From: Fonsecaea monophora
Lineage: Eukaryota; Ascomycota; Eurotiomycetes; Chaetothyriales; Herpotrichiellaceae
Length of the DNA: 64,000 nucleotides
Assembly: GCF_001642475.1 (NCBI RefSeq)
Contig: NW_019173975.1
Location: 124,001-188,000, forward strand
Direction: 5' to 3'
Below are positions 44,782-56,636 of the stretch, one piece after another (within the stretch, counting starts at the first letter, position 1; each line of letters starts with the position of its first letter). A model generated the notes under the pieces. That model ran no database searches and was not told the DNA's origin. It saw nothing but the letters and a program-made list of their open reading frames with translations. Position numbers and translations under genes: made by a program.

Positions 44782-46407
44782 ATGGCAAAGTCAGAGAAAC
44801 ACAAGGCTAAGGCGCAAGCCTCGCCTTCAACCACAGGTACAAGCAAATTGGCAGCTAAAGAGGAAGCAGTCGATCCTGCCCTCGCTTCCCTATTTGCTTC
44901 AAGTGTAAGACGCACGATCAACAGCCCTGGAGTGAGGCTAACATACTCGTATTAGTCGGGACCAGTCAAGGTACAGCCCAGAGTTTCGAGCCTAGCGCAA
45001 ACTGCTTCTGCGCAAAGACCGCCGAGGCCAGAACAAGAGGGGACATCCTCCTCTGACTCCGAGTCCCCCGAAAACAGTGACGGCAACAACGACTTGGAAG
45101 CCTCAGACGAGCCCTCTGATGACGAATCGTCGACGTCGGAGCAGGAAGCTACAGTCACAGTCGAGAAGCCTCGTAAACGCAAGCGCGCCACCGACGATGA
45201 TGATCTCGAGCAAACATATTTCAAGCGGCTAGAGTTGGAAGAGGACAGGGAAAACCGCAAGAGAGAACCAGTCCAAACGGGCGACGATGACGCCGAAGAA
45301 AGCTCGAGCGAAGGCGACGCATCCTCTTCCGACTCTGACGAGGATTCACTGAGCGAACCCTCTGAGATCGAAGTGACCCCGAAACATGAGGTCTTTGACA
45401 AGAAGCTCAAGGACCAAGACAAATTCAACAGAACCGTGTTCTTGGGGAACGTTTCCACTCAAGCTATCAAATCCAAGTCGGCAAAAAGAGAACTGACGAG
45501 ACATCTACGCTCTGTATTGAAGACACCAGTTGATGGAAAGAGGCCTGGAAAACTCGAGTCGGTCCGGTTCCGATCCACGGCCTACGCGTCTGGACAGGGC
45601 CCAAAGAAAGCTACATATGCCAAGAAGGAACTCATGGACGCGACCACCGTCAGCACAAACGCTTATGCAGTCTTCACCACCGACATTGCTGCGGAGTATG
45701 TGGCGAAGAAGCTCAACGGAACTGTTGTGCTTGACCGCCACTTGAGAGTCGATTACCTGGCTAAACCCTCGGCGATTGACCACAAGCGATGCGTGTTTAT
45801 CGGGAACTTGAGCTTTGTCAACGAAGAGGCACCCCCACCCGACAACGAGGAAGATCCTCAGAAGAGACGACGGCCGACGGCTAAAGAGCCCGCCGATGCA
45901 GAAGAAGGTCTGTGGCGAGCATTCAGCAAAGCCGGACAAGTTGAAAGCGTGCGTGTGGTACGAGACCAAGAGACGCGCGTCGGCAAGGGATTCGCCTACG
46001 TCCAGTTCAAGGATGAGAACAGCGTCGAGGCCGCACTGCTCATGAACGACAAGAAATTCCCGCCGATGCTGCCGCGGAAACTTCGCGTCATGCGCGCCAG
46101 GAAGATGCAGATCAAGCGCCCCACCCCCAATTCAAGAGGGGCTCTGGCCAAGGACAGGAGACACAAAGGGTGGGCGAACGGCAACGGCAACGGTGCCATG
46201 AGAGGGAAAGATGACGGGAGGCCGAAACGCCCATTGATCTTCGAAGGTCACCGCGCTTCAAGCACGGGTACCGCCGGCAAAGGAAAGGGGAGCGGATTGG
46301 GCAGCCGGGACAGAAAGAGGAAAAGACCAGTATCCAAAAGCGCTCAACGAAGTGCCCAGTACAAGGCGGCAAAGGCGAGGAAACAAAGACTTGGAGGAGG
46401 GAAATGA
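44782..46407 (+). CDS. nop12: Nop12, nucleolar RNA-binding protein
   Basis: RRM protein needed for 5.8S/25S pre-rRNA processing and 60S assembly. Exon 1 (44782-44904, 41 codons) and exon 2 (44956-46407) are joined by a 51-nt intron to give 524 aa. The N-terminal third is acidic and serine-rich with a basic patch (KPRKRKRATDDDD). RRM1 begins near residue 197 (RTVFLGNV) and RRM2 near 317 (KRCVFIGNL), with RNP1 as KGFAYVQFKD. After RRM2 the tail is highly basic and Gly-rich (RDRKRKRPVSKSAQRSAQYK), as in yeast Nop12. The retained intron would stop translation after about 57 residues. Confidence 0.92.
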
Positions 46408-47320
46408 AAACCTCGTTATGATATGAGCCCCCGAGGGCCTGATAGCTTTCAAGATTAAGAGAAGGGGGATAGAGCAAGGAGAAGCGTGTCTGAACCGCCA
46501 TTACGACTACCTGCTGCTGGTGCCACAAAGAAGATGATCCAGTGATACCCATTTTCATATATATTTTAGCCGGTCCATCCCCGTCCCTCATCAGCCTCCA
46601 ATTTACTTTCTTCACTCGCTGCTCACAGTTGACCAAATATCTTCAACGTGGGAGGAACGACGCCAGTGTGCATCTCACCAGCTTCATGATGGGTTGGTTG
46701 GAGGAATAGCGAATAGCCCCCGTAAGGACAGAAGCTCAAGGCTGTCGACCTCCTCCGCGTGCCTGTAAGCTCTGACACGCCCAGTGTGCTATATTTCATC
46801 GTAACCTCTTACCTGGATCGCCACTGTACGACCTTCAAGATTCGAGTTTATGACCATCTCACGCCAGAGATACGTCTGTACGTGATGAAGGTGTGTGTAC
46901 ATCTTTGAGCCCAGGGTTATAAGCGACTAGCTGGGTGCCACTGAAACGGGTGTATTTGAAACACCCTGAAAAGTGAGAAACTCACCATAAGATGGAGTGG
47001 AAGATGACGGGCTCGAGTCCTTCTGTGTTTCGAGAGTGGCCGGATCCGGGGACATGCATGCACTCTCGGAATAGATGGTCTTGCTGTGACAATGTACCAC
47101 AAGATCCTGTCCCAAAGACTAGTAGGGGACGATACCTGGGTCATACAAGAATGAAGCTGATGAGGAGTATTGAACATCCCCCAGCTACCGCGTCAGACTC
47201 AGTTTCGCATAAACGACTTGCCGGGCTCAACGAAGCCAATCCATCACACCCTCAATATCGGGGGGGAGCCCATTGAGAACCGGGTCAAAGTCTCTTCTCT
47301 TACTCATCTCTTTCGTCATT
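46408..47320. other. Intergenic, convergent 3' ends
   Basis: These 913 bp lie between nop12 and the rex1-like gene. Overlapping open frames of 60-95 codons carry no recognisable content. Confidence 0.55.
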
Positions 47321-49555
47321 TCATCGAAGTGCCAGGACTCCAACTCCCCGTCTCGCTCTCTCACACTCCGTCTTCATCTTCTGCTCTTCGACATCAGTCC
47401 ACTTCACCGAGATATCATCCCACTTTTTGATCTTGAACTCCCGTTTGAACTGGGCTTGAAGATTTTGCAGCCGCAGAAGGGACCGCATGTCACCAGTCCC
47501 ACTGTAGAGGATAAGCAGTGTCCGATCTGGAAGGTTGGCAAAAATTCGATAAATACGTCGAACGGTTTGACGCATGATGTCTCTGAGGTGTTCTGCTTGG
47601 TCGTTTGGAAGGGCCGCGTCTGGAGTCGAGGAGGATGTAGGTGTGGGAAAGATGTCACTGGGAAGGGTATTCCACCCTCGCGCGGATTCGAGGTCGCGGA
47701 GTCGAGCCCAAATGAAGTCAGCACCGCCCGGCGGAATAGCCTGATCGAGCCCTTGGGTCTTCGCACCTCCATCATGGCTCGTACTGTCCACTTCAGCAGT
47801 ATTTTTGCTACCATCTTTTGTAAACGTCCTTTCATGCGAATCTCCAAGAGCCGCCCTCAGCACGCCCTGGACAATCTCGTCATCATTCGAACAACCGATT
47901 TTGTATGTTGCGTCTCGTCCAAGTCCTCTTTCTGGAGTCCCGTACTCCACCATGGCTGTGGTCTTCAAAACAACCTCTCCGTTGGCGTCCATCTTTAGCG
48001 TGCCTCCAATCCTGCGAAATATGCTTTCACCGTTGGCCTCCAAAGTCCCCCATGTAGGTCCCTTCTCGCATTTCAGTTTTACCAGATCCAACACCGCTCT
48101 GGCGTCTTCGACACTGTCATGCCCGCTCATCCCGCCCTTTTGTATTTCGCGTTTTAGATAGCGGTTCGCTAGGAATTTCAGGGATGAGCGCAAAGGCAGA
48201 CCGCGCGGATGTGGATAGATGATTGAGGTGTCGACTACAAACGGATGGGTCATCTTCAGCGCGTTGAGATCGGATTCAAGACTGTGGCCGAGCAGGATTG
48301 TATCCTCTCGTAAGATGCTGAGCAACTCTTTCTGGATGTCTCCCAGCGTTGTTGTAACATCTTCAAGGATTTTCTCCGTTATTCCAGAGAATTGTGTAAA
48401 GTAGTCTTGGATGGCTAGCGCCGGCTTGACATATCTGTCCAGCACTGTCCTGCCGGTCCAGTCAAGCAGAGAGATCCGCGCAAGGGAATGTTTTCCATCG
48501 CACGTCAGGACCATCTCACAATCCAGAGCGTAGGGTTTTAGACCTTGTGTGAGGAAATCGTGGGCCTGGAGATGGGAAGAAGAGAGTATACGAGGCTTGA
48601 AGACCGATACATGGGTGTCAACCCAGCCAGAGCAATGAGACTGGCCTGTCTTCTCTCTTCGTTCGTTCTCCAGTTGTGCATCACTCGAATCCGTAAATGC
48701 CGCAGGATGAATCGGATATTCTGCTTCTCGTAGTTCATCGACTGAGTGGATGAAGTCTGCAATGGGAGTACGAATCCCATGGGAAGCCTTGTCGTCCTTG
48801 CTATTCTTCAATTTCTGCTTGGCAGCCTCCGGAAAGGGCGCGATGAGCATGCCCTGAAGCGGGGAGTGCACTCTGCCTGTGCGTGAATCTCCGGGTGCAC
48901 GTACTTCGATAATGTGGTGTAGGAGACGATCTGTTAAGTTTTGATCAGGAGAGAGATGGGTCGACGGCAAATTCAGAGCTACTTGTGATCGTGAATGATT
49001 GGTTGGAGCATCGTTTGAGGCTGAACTGCAGTCTTCGGGAGTTGGATCAGGACTTGATATTGGCTTCCCAGGCTGATTGATGGTGGATGTCATGCTTTCT
49101 TCAGTTCTGCCATTCCATAGTTCCGCATCCCTCAGCATCGTTTCATCAAGGGCAGGAACCATCAAGACCACCACCTTCTTGATCTGCTTAGCGTTCCTCA
49201 CAGCCAGCCAGGTTGGTGCAGTCCCGTCCGCCAAAATGTAAAGGACGAGGTCTTGTAACGCTTTGAGATCGACACGTTCAGGTCTGGATCCGGAGAAGCT
49301 GATGCTGGGGTCGCCATTCGGTTCTCGTTCGATCTTCCGTCTTTTCTTCCGGGACGACTTGGATTCAGCCACAGCCCATTCTTGTGAGACGGGCGTTTCT
49401 GCACTTTCGCCGTTCATACTGTTAGATTTTGTGTTGTGAACAAGGGTCGCATTAGGAGCATCAAGGGATTCAATATCGTCATGAATCTGTTCAGTGCCCA
49501 GGTCAGAGTGCGACAAGCCAGCTTCTGCTGCTTTTCGCTTGTCACTCTCCACCAT
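47321..49555 (-). CDS. rex1: Rex1/Rnh70-like 3'-5' RNA exonuclease
   Basis: DEDDh-type exonuclease that matures 3' ends of 5S rRNA, 5.8S rRNA and some tRNAs in the nucleus. Single exon. The first in-frame ATG at 49555 (MVESDKRKAAEAG) gives 744 aa; the open frame continues 55 codons upstream without an ATG. Exo I is YALDCEMVLT near residue 340, Exo II is LLGHSLESDLNALK, and Exo III is GHDSVEDARAVLDLVKLK near 480 with the catalytic His-Asp pair. The N-terminus has a nuclear-type basic patch (SSRKKRRKIERE). The C-terminal region (LPDRTLLILYSGTGDMRSLL, then ECERARRGVGVLAL) is the conserved fungal tail. Convergent with nop12. Confidence 0.9.
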   Translation of the reverse strand: MVESDKRKAAEAGLSHSDLGTEQIHDDIESLDAPNATLVHNTKSNSMNGESAETPVSQEWAVAESKSSRKKRRKIEREPNGDPSISFSGSRPERVDLKALQDLVLYILADGTAPTWLAVRNAKQIKKVVVLMVPALDETMLRDAELWNGRTEESMTSTINQPGKPISSPDPTPEDCSSASNDAPTNHSRSQVALNLPSTHLSPDQNLTDRLLHHIIEVRAPGDSRTGRVHSPLQGMLIAPFPEAAKQKLKNSKDDKASHGIRTPIADFIHSVDELREAEYPIHPAAFTDSSDAQLENERREKTGQSHCSGWVDTHVSVFKPRILSSSHLQAHDFLTQGLKPYALDCEMVLTCDGKHSLARISLLDWTGRTVLDRYVKPALAIQDYFTQFSGITEKILEDVTTTLGDIQKELLSILREDTILLGHSLESDLNALKMTHPFVVDTSIIYPHPRGLPLRSSLKFLANRYLKREIQKGGMSGHDSVEDARAVLDLVKLKCEKGPTWGTLEANGESIFRRIGGTLKMDANGEVVLKTTAMVEYGTPERGLGRDATYKIGCSNDDEIVQGVLRAALGDSHERTFTKDGSKNTAEVDSTSHDGGAKTQGLDQAIPPGGADFIWARLRDLESARGWNTLPSDIFPTPTSSSTPDAALPNDQAEHLRDIMRQTVRRIYRIFANLPDRTLLILYSGTGDMRSLLRLQNLQAQFKREFKIKKWDDISVKWTDVEEQKMKTECERARRGVGVLALR

Positions 49556-50600
49556 TTCACCTGGGGGGTTGACGAGATAAATAATATGAAAGAGGTACAA
49601 TGAACTTAGCCGGAGCCAATGAAGTAACGAAGGATCGTGAAAGGATGAAGCGACTTGATTTGCGGACCAGATGCAGCCTTGGCAGGAAGTGGCCGCCGCT
49701 TTATCACAAGAAGAAACCACATTCTGCTTTGCTAAAGGGGGCTGTCTATACTTGAAGTTCCTTGTAACCCAACAGAATGAGAGGGTTCACAACGCGTACC
49801 TAGCCAGTGCGGCTACGCGACATCATTCCAAGACAGACAGTGACACCCTTCTTCTGATGGTCAGAACGGCAAAAAACTTATCCCAGAACAGCTCAACCTA
49901 CTGGTCTGTGATAAGGGAAACTCGCCCTTTGCAGGGTTGGTTTTTCTCGGCCGGTTATAATACAGAATTTATACTACATGGTTGATGTTGTCGAGCTCCT
50001 ATTGCCTCTAACCGATGTTAGATTGACCTGGTAGGACCGAAATCTCGAAGGGAGGAGGCTCGGAGGGAGGAATCGAGGTCCTGATGCCCACTAACCCGGA
50101 GTTAGTTTTGACCTGACAGGATCTAGATGTGCCGTAACCGTGACTCGAACTCGTGGATTTTGGATTCGGATTCGCCCTTGTTGTGGAAGGGGGTCTTTGC
50201 GTGACAGAATTTAGAAAGAGAAAACATATATACCAGTGATTTCTGGGGGGATTTTGTACCGGTACCGGTACCTCTCTGACTTGCGGTCTCCGCTATCGAC
50301 TTGTGTCACCTGCCTCCTTCCCCCCTATATCTTACACGGAAAGGGTTCGAATTCTCCCAGAGCTTTACCAGCAATCAGAGATCCATTGGACTCGAGTCGT
50401 TAGCCGTCCAGAGTGGTACAAGGTCGGAAAGAAGCAGCAGTTATGATGTTAGTTCTCTGTTTTATACAAACCAATACCATGGTAAGCGCTTTTGTTCCCA
50501 GCAGAAATCTTTGTCTATTTCATCACAAACATAAACCCCCTATGTCTCCGCCAGTTGTCACTCGCAATTACCCTGTGAGTGAAGCAAGGGGTTTGCAAGA
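49556..50600. other. Intergenic between rex1 and stt3
   Basis: These 1045 bp contain the rex1 promoter and stt3 3' flank. They contain two imperfect copies of a GTTAGAtTGACCTG-like unit (50017 and 50101) and a 16-bp palindrome (50256-50271). A tRNA-like GACTCGAACTC string near 50150 does not fold as a tRNA. Confidence 0.55.
50256..50271. repeat. Perfect 16-bp palindrome
   Basis: GTACCGGTACCGGTAC is identical to its reverse complement and made of overlapping GGTACC units. It lies about 700 bp upstream of the rex1 ATG and 330 bp downstream of the stt3 stop. It could be a binding site for a dimeric regulator or chance. Confidence 0.6.
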
Positions 50601-53137
50601 TTAGTCCACTCTCAGAGTCCTTGCACCCTTTCTAGCCCCAGTCTTCCTCTTCTTCTTGTGACCCTTTTCAAAGGCAGTAGCACTTTGATGGTCTCGGCCC
50701 ACATTATCCAGAGGCTTGACTTTGTAAATGCGAATGATCCAGTTCTCACTGGTAAAGGCTTCCTCGAGCGTGCTCAATTCCGGGCCCTGCGCGGGAAGAG
50801 ATGAACCTCGGACGCGATCTTGCGCCTGGCCTGCTGGGAACAGGTTGTTGTAGTTGTAATACGACATTTTGTACCTGTGGCGCGGGTCAGTCACTGGGGA
50901 TTTTGGACAGAAAGAATGGTACGTACATGAGAGAATTCTTCATGGTGGGCGTGGCTTCTTCATCGACTCGGTATTCGCCGCGAGCAGTGAAGTAATCTCG
51001 CTCTCTCACCTCTTCAGGCCAGATACCCTCGGCGATTCTTACCATCCACAGGAACTTGTTGATATCGTCACCACTGTATCCCAATAGACCTCCGAAAACA
51101 ACCAGAACATAATCAACGTCGTGCTGACGAAGGATGGGGTAGCTGACTTCCTCTCGAGAGCTCATGGCCTTTCCAACAGTCGCAATATGCGTGTTGTTCC
51201 AAGTGTTATTGTCCACTAATGTCGGTCGGTCGGCCATACCTCCAATCTGATATCCATAATCCCACCATGACATGATCTTTGCATCTTGGGGTGTGTTTTG
51301 CCTCAACCAGTAGTAAGCTTCTCGGTAGTCGTCGATAATGTGTTGAGAGCCATCCGGTAACCGTGAGGCCAAAACGACTGAAGGTGATGAGTAGGCATTC
51401 GAGGTAACCCACGTGCAGTGAGCGACAAACAGAAGGAGGAAACCAGTGACCATTGACGTGATCATCGACTTCGACACAATGGAATAGATGCCAACGAGAG
51501 GGTTTCTGGTGGACCGTAGTGACGGGTTGGCGGCGATTTTGCTTGCCTTGACAGACCCGTTGCTCCCATCATTTGCATCTCCAGAGGGTGACGGGATGTA
51601 GAGGTAGGTGTCTAATATATGTGAAAGAGCAAGGGCAGCAGCACAGCACACCACCGGTGTCAGGGTAAGCATGAGTCGAACCATAACTCCGGCAAAGTAG
51701 CTGGCAAGGACCGCATAAATAACGACAAAGACATGCTCATCTTTCAGATTACGGAAGCACATGTAGACTCCCGCAGGGAATAGCCAGATGAGCATGTTGA
51801 GGTCGAAGAAGAATGCAGGCCAAGCGGTGGGTTGATGTTCCGAGACGGATGCGATGATCGGGATATGTATTTTTGCATACCCTGTGTCCCAGAGAGAATA
51901 GAATCGACCGCTCCAGGGTGCAATGACACCAGAGACAGTGAGAGTGACGAGAGCCAACAGCATCACGGCAAAGATAGTTCCACCCAAGGCAACAAGCAGT
52001 GTCTGAAACTGTTTGCCTGGGAGCTGCTCCCGCAGGAAATTGAAGAAGCCAACCAATTGCAACAAACCAAAAATGCCCAACGCAGCCATATGATCACTGC
52101 TCCTGACGGGGAGGAATCCCACAAACGGAACCTGCATGCTTGCCAGTGTCCCGAGAGCATACCAGGTGGTGTAGCTGATGTACAGTCTGGAACTGTATCG
52201 ACCCATCAAGATGAGGACGAAAGCATGAAGAGGTATCAAGTTGGTGATGAAAACGTATCCACCCCATGCAGAGACCATGTAGCCGTAGAACAAGGCAGCC
52301 AGAGCTCCCCACATGATAGACCCGTTTTTGACAGCCTTGATCCAGAGAAAGAATGTGAAGACCAGAAGAAAAATAGCAATGGCCTCGTTGTCATAACTCC
52401 CGGCAACAGATCTTGAGATGTAACCTGGAGTGATCCCCATAAAAGCAGCAGCCAAAAGACCTGCAGATGGCGAAGAAGACATTTCGGAGGTCAAGAGGTA
52501 CATTGCGAGTGCTGTAAGGCCAGAGAAGCCCGGAGCGAGGAGGACGCAGATGTTCCGTATGTCGACAGGAAGGGACAAAAGCCGGAGGATGTGGTAGATA
52601 ACACCAGATGTTACCATCAGACCTGGATAGAGCGTTCCGCCAGTGACTCGACCGAGGGGGTGCCATGTTCCTTATAACCTATTAGTATATCCAATCTCTT
52701 CTCGCAGGGTGGGTGGTAAGCGCACGGTCGTCGAACCAGTCCCAGAAGCTGTAAAAGCCATTCTTCACCAAATATTTGGTGGCACGGAAATTAAACCAGG
52801 GATCGACTGTTGAAGAGTGTCAGGAGCAAGCTCGTTCAGGAGACGACACTTTTGTTTCGTTTGGCAAGCAAGATATTCAGGATGATGAGGAAGCGGACAA
52901 GTAGTCACTGACACTCGTGGATAATGCTTTCGAAACCTGAGCAACGTAGTCAGTGAGCTGCTTCCAAAGTATTGTGATAGCATGAGTTCGAGCCTCGTAC
53001 GTACGAATTACACTGAACAAACGGGCTGACACTGCGGCGGCCGCAATGGTCAGGAGAATAATAACTCGAAGGAGACCCCGGGTGTTTTTGCTGGTACTTC
53101 CACGGAGGAAAGGGTCAAGAGGCGTGGAGACCGCCAT
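50601..53137 (-). CDS. stt3: Stt3, catalytic subunit of oligosaccharyltransferase
   Basis: Multi-span ER membrane enzyme that transfers the lipid-linked glycan to Asn-X-Ser/Thr sites. Five exons (53005-53137, 52913-52936, 52726-52806, 50927-52670 and 50601-50874) give 751 aa, the family length. Exon 2 is only 24 nt. The joins build VIRFESIIHEFDPWFNFRAT, containing the first catalytic acidic motif, then WFDDRTWHPLGRVTGGTLYP. The WWDYG catalytic motif is present as IMSWWDYGYQIGG, and the DxxK-like segment NKFLWMVRIAEG follows. The C-terminal exon continues SLMYKMSYYNYNN and ends in a basic tail (KKKRKTGARKGAR). The start is chosen at MAVSTPLD; the frame extends to another ATG 36 codons earlier. 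Confidence 0.95.
52913..52936 (-). other. 24-nt microexon of stt3
   Basis: The acceptor (GCTCAG) and donor (GTCAGT) enclose 24 nt that encode FESIIHE with split codons at both ends. Skipping it would keep frame (24 = 8 codons) but delete the residues leading into the first catalytic Asp motif. The flanking introns are 68 nt and 106 nt. Confidence 0.85.
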
Positions 53138-54762
53138 GCCGGCCACGGGAGAACAGCAAACAAGATGAACGAAGAAAGAGACTTGCTGGAAAAGCTGTGG
53201 TTGCGCTACAGAAAGAAGTGTCTTTGATGTCGCTCCATTGCGCATACGTCTCCAAAAGCCCTTTTCGGACCATTGCGTTGCCGCCCTAGAGACTTGGTCG
53301 GTTTAATCTTGGCCGAAAATCCGGAACTGGAATTTCAATGTTCCGTCGAGGAGATCATATGGACTCATACAAATGTGTGCACGTACAAGAATTCGGCACA
53401 TACCAAGATACCTCGCAGTGCACACCGATCCTGGGTAGGGTCGTGGTACTTTTGTACCTCGTACTCGATGTCCGGTACTTGTACGAGTAGAGTCGATAAC
53501 GATAAATCGATCTCTGCTTTCTGAGCTCCCTGTCTTGGCGACTCAGGGAGGGTCGAAGAGTTTGGACCGCGTTCTTACTTGTCTTCCAACCATTGTGACC
53601 TTGACCATTTGGCATCTCCGCCATCTCCGCCATATCAGAGAACGAAGAGCTATCGGGCCTCCCTTTCAGGTAATGTGTGTCCACGAGGCGTCCCACCCAC
53701 GCCCAAGGTCTCCGATCAGCTGACTCATAATAAAGCCAAGCAATAAGGCCGGAGCGTTGGTCCGCTAGTAGCCTTCCAAGTTCTGCATATCCGAAGTCAT
53801 AAACCACCCCCTTGGCACAACATCTGCCTTGGCCGATCAACGTCGTGCAGATGTAATTCTGCATAATTTCAGTGGCCCTCTTTACCTATTGCCCAGCTAA
53901 GCCAAGTGGCAGAGGCAACTGAACTTACCAATCACCTGTGCTTTTCGGTGTTCGGGCTCCAAAAAACCTCCAGTCAGCCTCACAAACCCGTCGCTTGATA
54001 GCGTCCGACTAGGGTGCTATTGGTACTCACCGTTTGCCGACCTCGTTCTGTGTTGTTTAGGACATCTGTGGATTCTACAATTTGTTTTTCATTGGTTCAC
54101 AATCGAGAAGCAGGCCAGTTCATATCCTTGTTTTGGCCGTTGTTGCTTGGTCTTGCTTGGGCTTGCTTAGCTGAGCCTTTCCCTGTGGGCGCCAGGGGCC
54201 ACCAAGAGCGCCTTGAGCACGTGCCCCGGTCGGTTTTCTGGCCCGTCATAAGCTTCCACGGATGCCGGTACGTGGTAATTCCGTGAGATACAATTTCGAG
54301 TATGTAAGCCACTCGGCTGCCTGTGCGACAAGAACGAGACCCAGATCATCATACGACCTGAGTGGGTTTTGTGATTGAGCCCAGCAAGAACACCAAATAC
54401 TTCAAGCAATTACCAACTTCTGTATGCTTCTACCAGCTGTTGTTTGATGGATGCTTGTGATTCTGATGGCGAGGTTAAGGTGCCGGCATTCCTCGTGGAC
54501 GACTTGGGAGTGGAAGTTTTTGACAACACAAGGCTCTACCTCGCTATGCAACCATGCTACAATGGCCCGTGGCAAGTAAACAAGCGAGGCCAAAGCAGGT
54601 TCCGAGTGTTCCGGCCTGCTCAGAAAGCAAATCAAACTGTCTGCATTCGACGATCTGTTGGCCGGCGCTGGTTTCCTGTCCACCTTCATTCTTATAAGTC
54701 CCCTTCGATCATCTAATCATGTCTCGTCGACCATCTTATCCTGCTTCCGCGATCATCTTATC
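53138..54762. other. Intergenic between divergent stt3 and arylsulfotransferase-like genes
   Basis: These 1625 bp contain the upstream frame extension of stt3 (to an ATG at 53245) and a 170-codon minus-strand frame (53355-53864) of Arg/Tyr/Ser-rich sequence with no domain, which I do not call. CTCGTAC (53458-53464) and GTACGAG (53481-53487) form an inverted repeat. Confidence 0.5.
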
Positions 54763-56636
54763 ATGCGTTCCTTTTTGTTCTTCGCAGCGCTTCCCATACA
54801 TTGGGTGACTGCATTCTCTTTCAATGCCTATGACTTGGGATTTCGTGGCATATATCCCCGCCAGCATTTTCACTCCGTTGATCTTGAGGCGCCGGCGCCC
54901 AGGATAACACAATGGGATTCCAGGTGTGACTCTGGGAACATCTTCCTCACTCCCAGGGGACCCTTCGTCAACGGCGCGGCACGTGGTCCAGTCATTCTAG
55001 ATGCGAGGGGTAACTTGGTCTGGATGGAGCACGATCAATTCGAGCAGGCCATGAACTTCAATGTACAAAAGTACAAGGGCGAGGACTACTTGACCTTCTG
55101 GACGAAAACCAAGAAGAAACGTCACTCGAAGCATTCCAAAAAGTCATACGTGCTGGTACGGCCTGTCATTTCTCTGGCCCTCTAAATGCATCACTGACCT
55201 TCTAGCTTAACTCTTCTTACGAAGTTGTCCATCGGGTACACCCCCATGGTGCTGGTCTCAAGGCGGACTCTCATGAGTTTCGCATCACTCCGCAAGGCAC
55301 TGCACTTATAACGATACACCATAAACACCAAGCAGACTGCACGGAGTTGGGGTTGGGCAAGAGCTGCTGGGTTCAGGACGGACAATTCCAAGAAATCGAT
55401 ATCGAGACGGGCGATCTACTTTTTGAATGGAAAGCCACAGACCATATCCGTATGAGCGATGTATTTAGCAGCCCTTCTCGCAAGGATGGATATGGAAAAT
55501 CGAAAAAGGACGCCTTTGATTTTTTCCACATCAACAGCGTCGACAAGACAGATTCGGGGGATTACCTCATCTCAGGCCGTTACATGCACGCCGTATTGTG
55601 CATCAGTTCGAAGACAGGCGAAATCTTGTGGCAGCTCGGCGGCAAGAACAATCACTTTGAAGACCTCAACGGGGCCACCGATTTCGCCTGGCAACACCAT
55701 GTGACGTGGCAGGGCAACAACACGATATCGCTTTTCGACAACCACGCCAACAACGTCTTTCACAACCCCACCGCACACAGCAAGGGCATGCTGATCCACC
55801 TTGACATGGAGAAGATGACTGCCACCCTCCTGCAGGCGTTCGTCCACCCAGACAAGATTCTCAATGTGTCCCAGGGCTCTGTGCAAGTGCTTCCGGAGAG
55901 CGGCAACGTACTCGTTGGATTCGGCAACTCGCCCACCTACGTCGAGTACTCGGCCGAGGGCAAGATGCTCTGCAACGCACACTTTGCACCCCACCTCGTA
56001 TTTGAGATCATCGACTTCGGGCTGGTAAAATCGTACCGCGTGTTCAAGCATCCGTGGGTGGGGAGACCCAAAACAGTCCCGGATGTGAAGGTGAAGCGGG
56101 GAAAGGTATATGTGAGTTGGAATGGAGCGACGGAGGTTACGGGATGGAGGCTGGAGACGGCCAGGGCGGTAGAGGCCAAGGATCACGAGTTTGTCACAAT
56201 GCAAGAAGCGAAACGCGACGGGTTCGAGACGAGCTTTGCGCTCCGAAAGAACCACAGATACGTGAGGGTCGCGGCCTTGGACGCATCGCATGGTGTGATG
56301 GCATACTCGGCGGTGGTCAAGACGCCTTCGCCTTCTGTGAGGATTTCCCCCAAGCAATTCTTACCATTTCCCGTTTGTTTCCACTTTGGTTGCTCAAAAA
56401 GCTGACTCTGCTTTCCCCAGCTCGCATTCTGGTCCATCTTCTTCCTGGTCTTCGGCTGCATGGTCTTGGGCTTCGGCTTCCTGGGCCTCGTTTTCCTGTA
56501 CGGCAAATTCCCAGAACTTCCGCGTCCTCCAAAGCTGTCTGGCCTCAGAGCCCGCCTGGGCGCCGCCGTGGCAGGCAATTATCGCGAGCATAACCCCGAG
56601 TCCGAGCCTCTGTTGTTGAACGACAGAGATCCCTGA
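54763..56636 (+). CDS. Arylsulfotransferase-family protein with C-terminal membrane anchor
   Basis: Protein of the fungal Arylsulfotran_2 type, a predicted beta-propeller. Exons 54763-55155, 55206-56336 and 56421-56636 (introns 50 and 84 nt) give 579 aa. An N-terminal signal peptide (MRSFLFFAALPIHWVTAF) is followed by ARGPVILDARGNLVWMEHD, HGAGLKADSHEFRITPQGTA, FFHINSVDKTDSGDYLISGR and WQLGGKNNHFEDLNG, which are the family's repeat blocks. FAWQHHVTW supplies the conserved His. The last exon encodes one strong membrane helix (residues about 511-535, FFLVFGCMVLGFGFLGLVFL) and a short cytosolic tail. The topology therefore suggests a lumenal or extracellular enzyme held in the membrane. Substrates are not known for fungal members. 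Confidence 0.88.

Noticed and set aside
50130..50200. tRNA-like GACTCGAACTCGTGG string
   Set aside because: Reading either strand, the T-stem does not pair, and no anticodon arm or acceptor stem can be placed.
53355..53864. 170-codon minus-strand frame
   Set aside because: Arg/Ser/Tyr-rich with repeated sequence from GTAC-type motifs, and no family resemblance.
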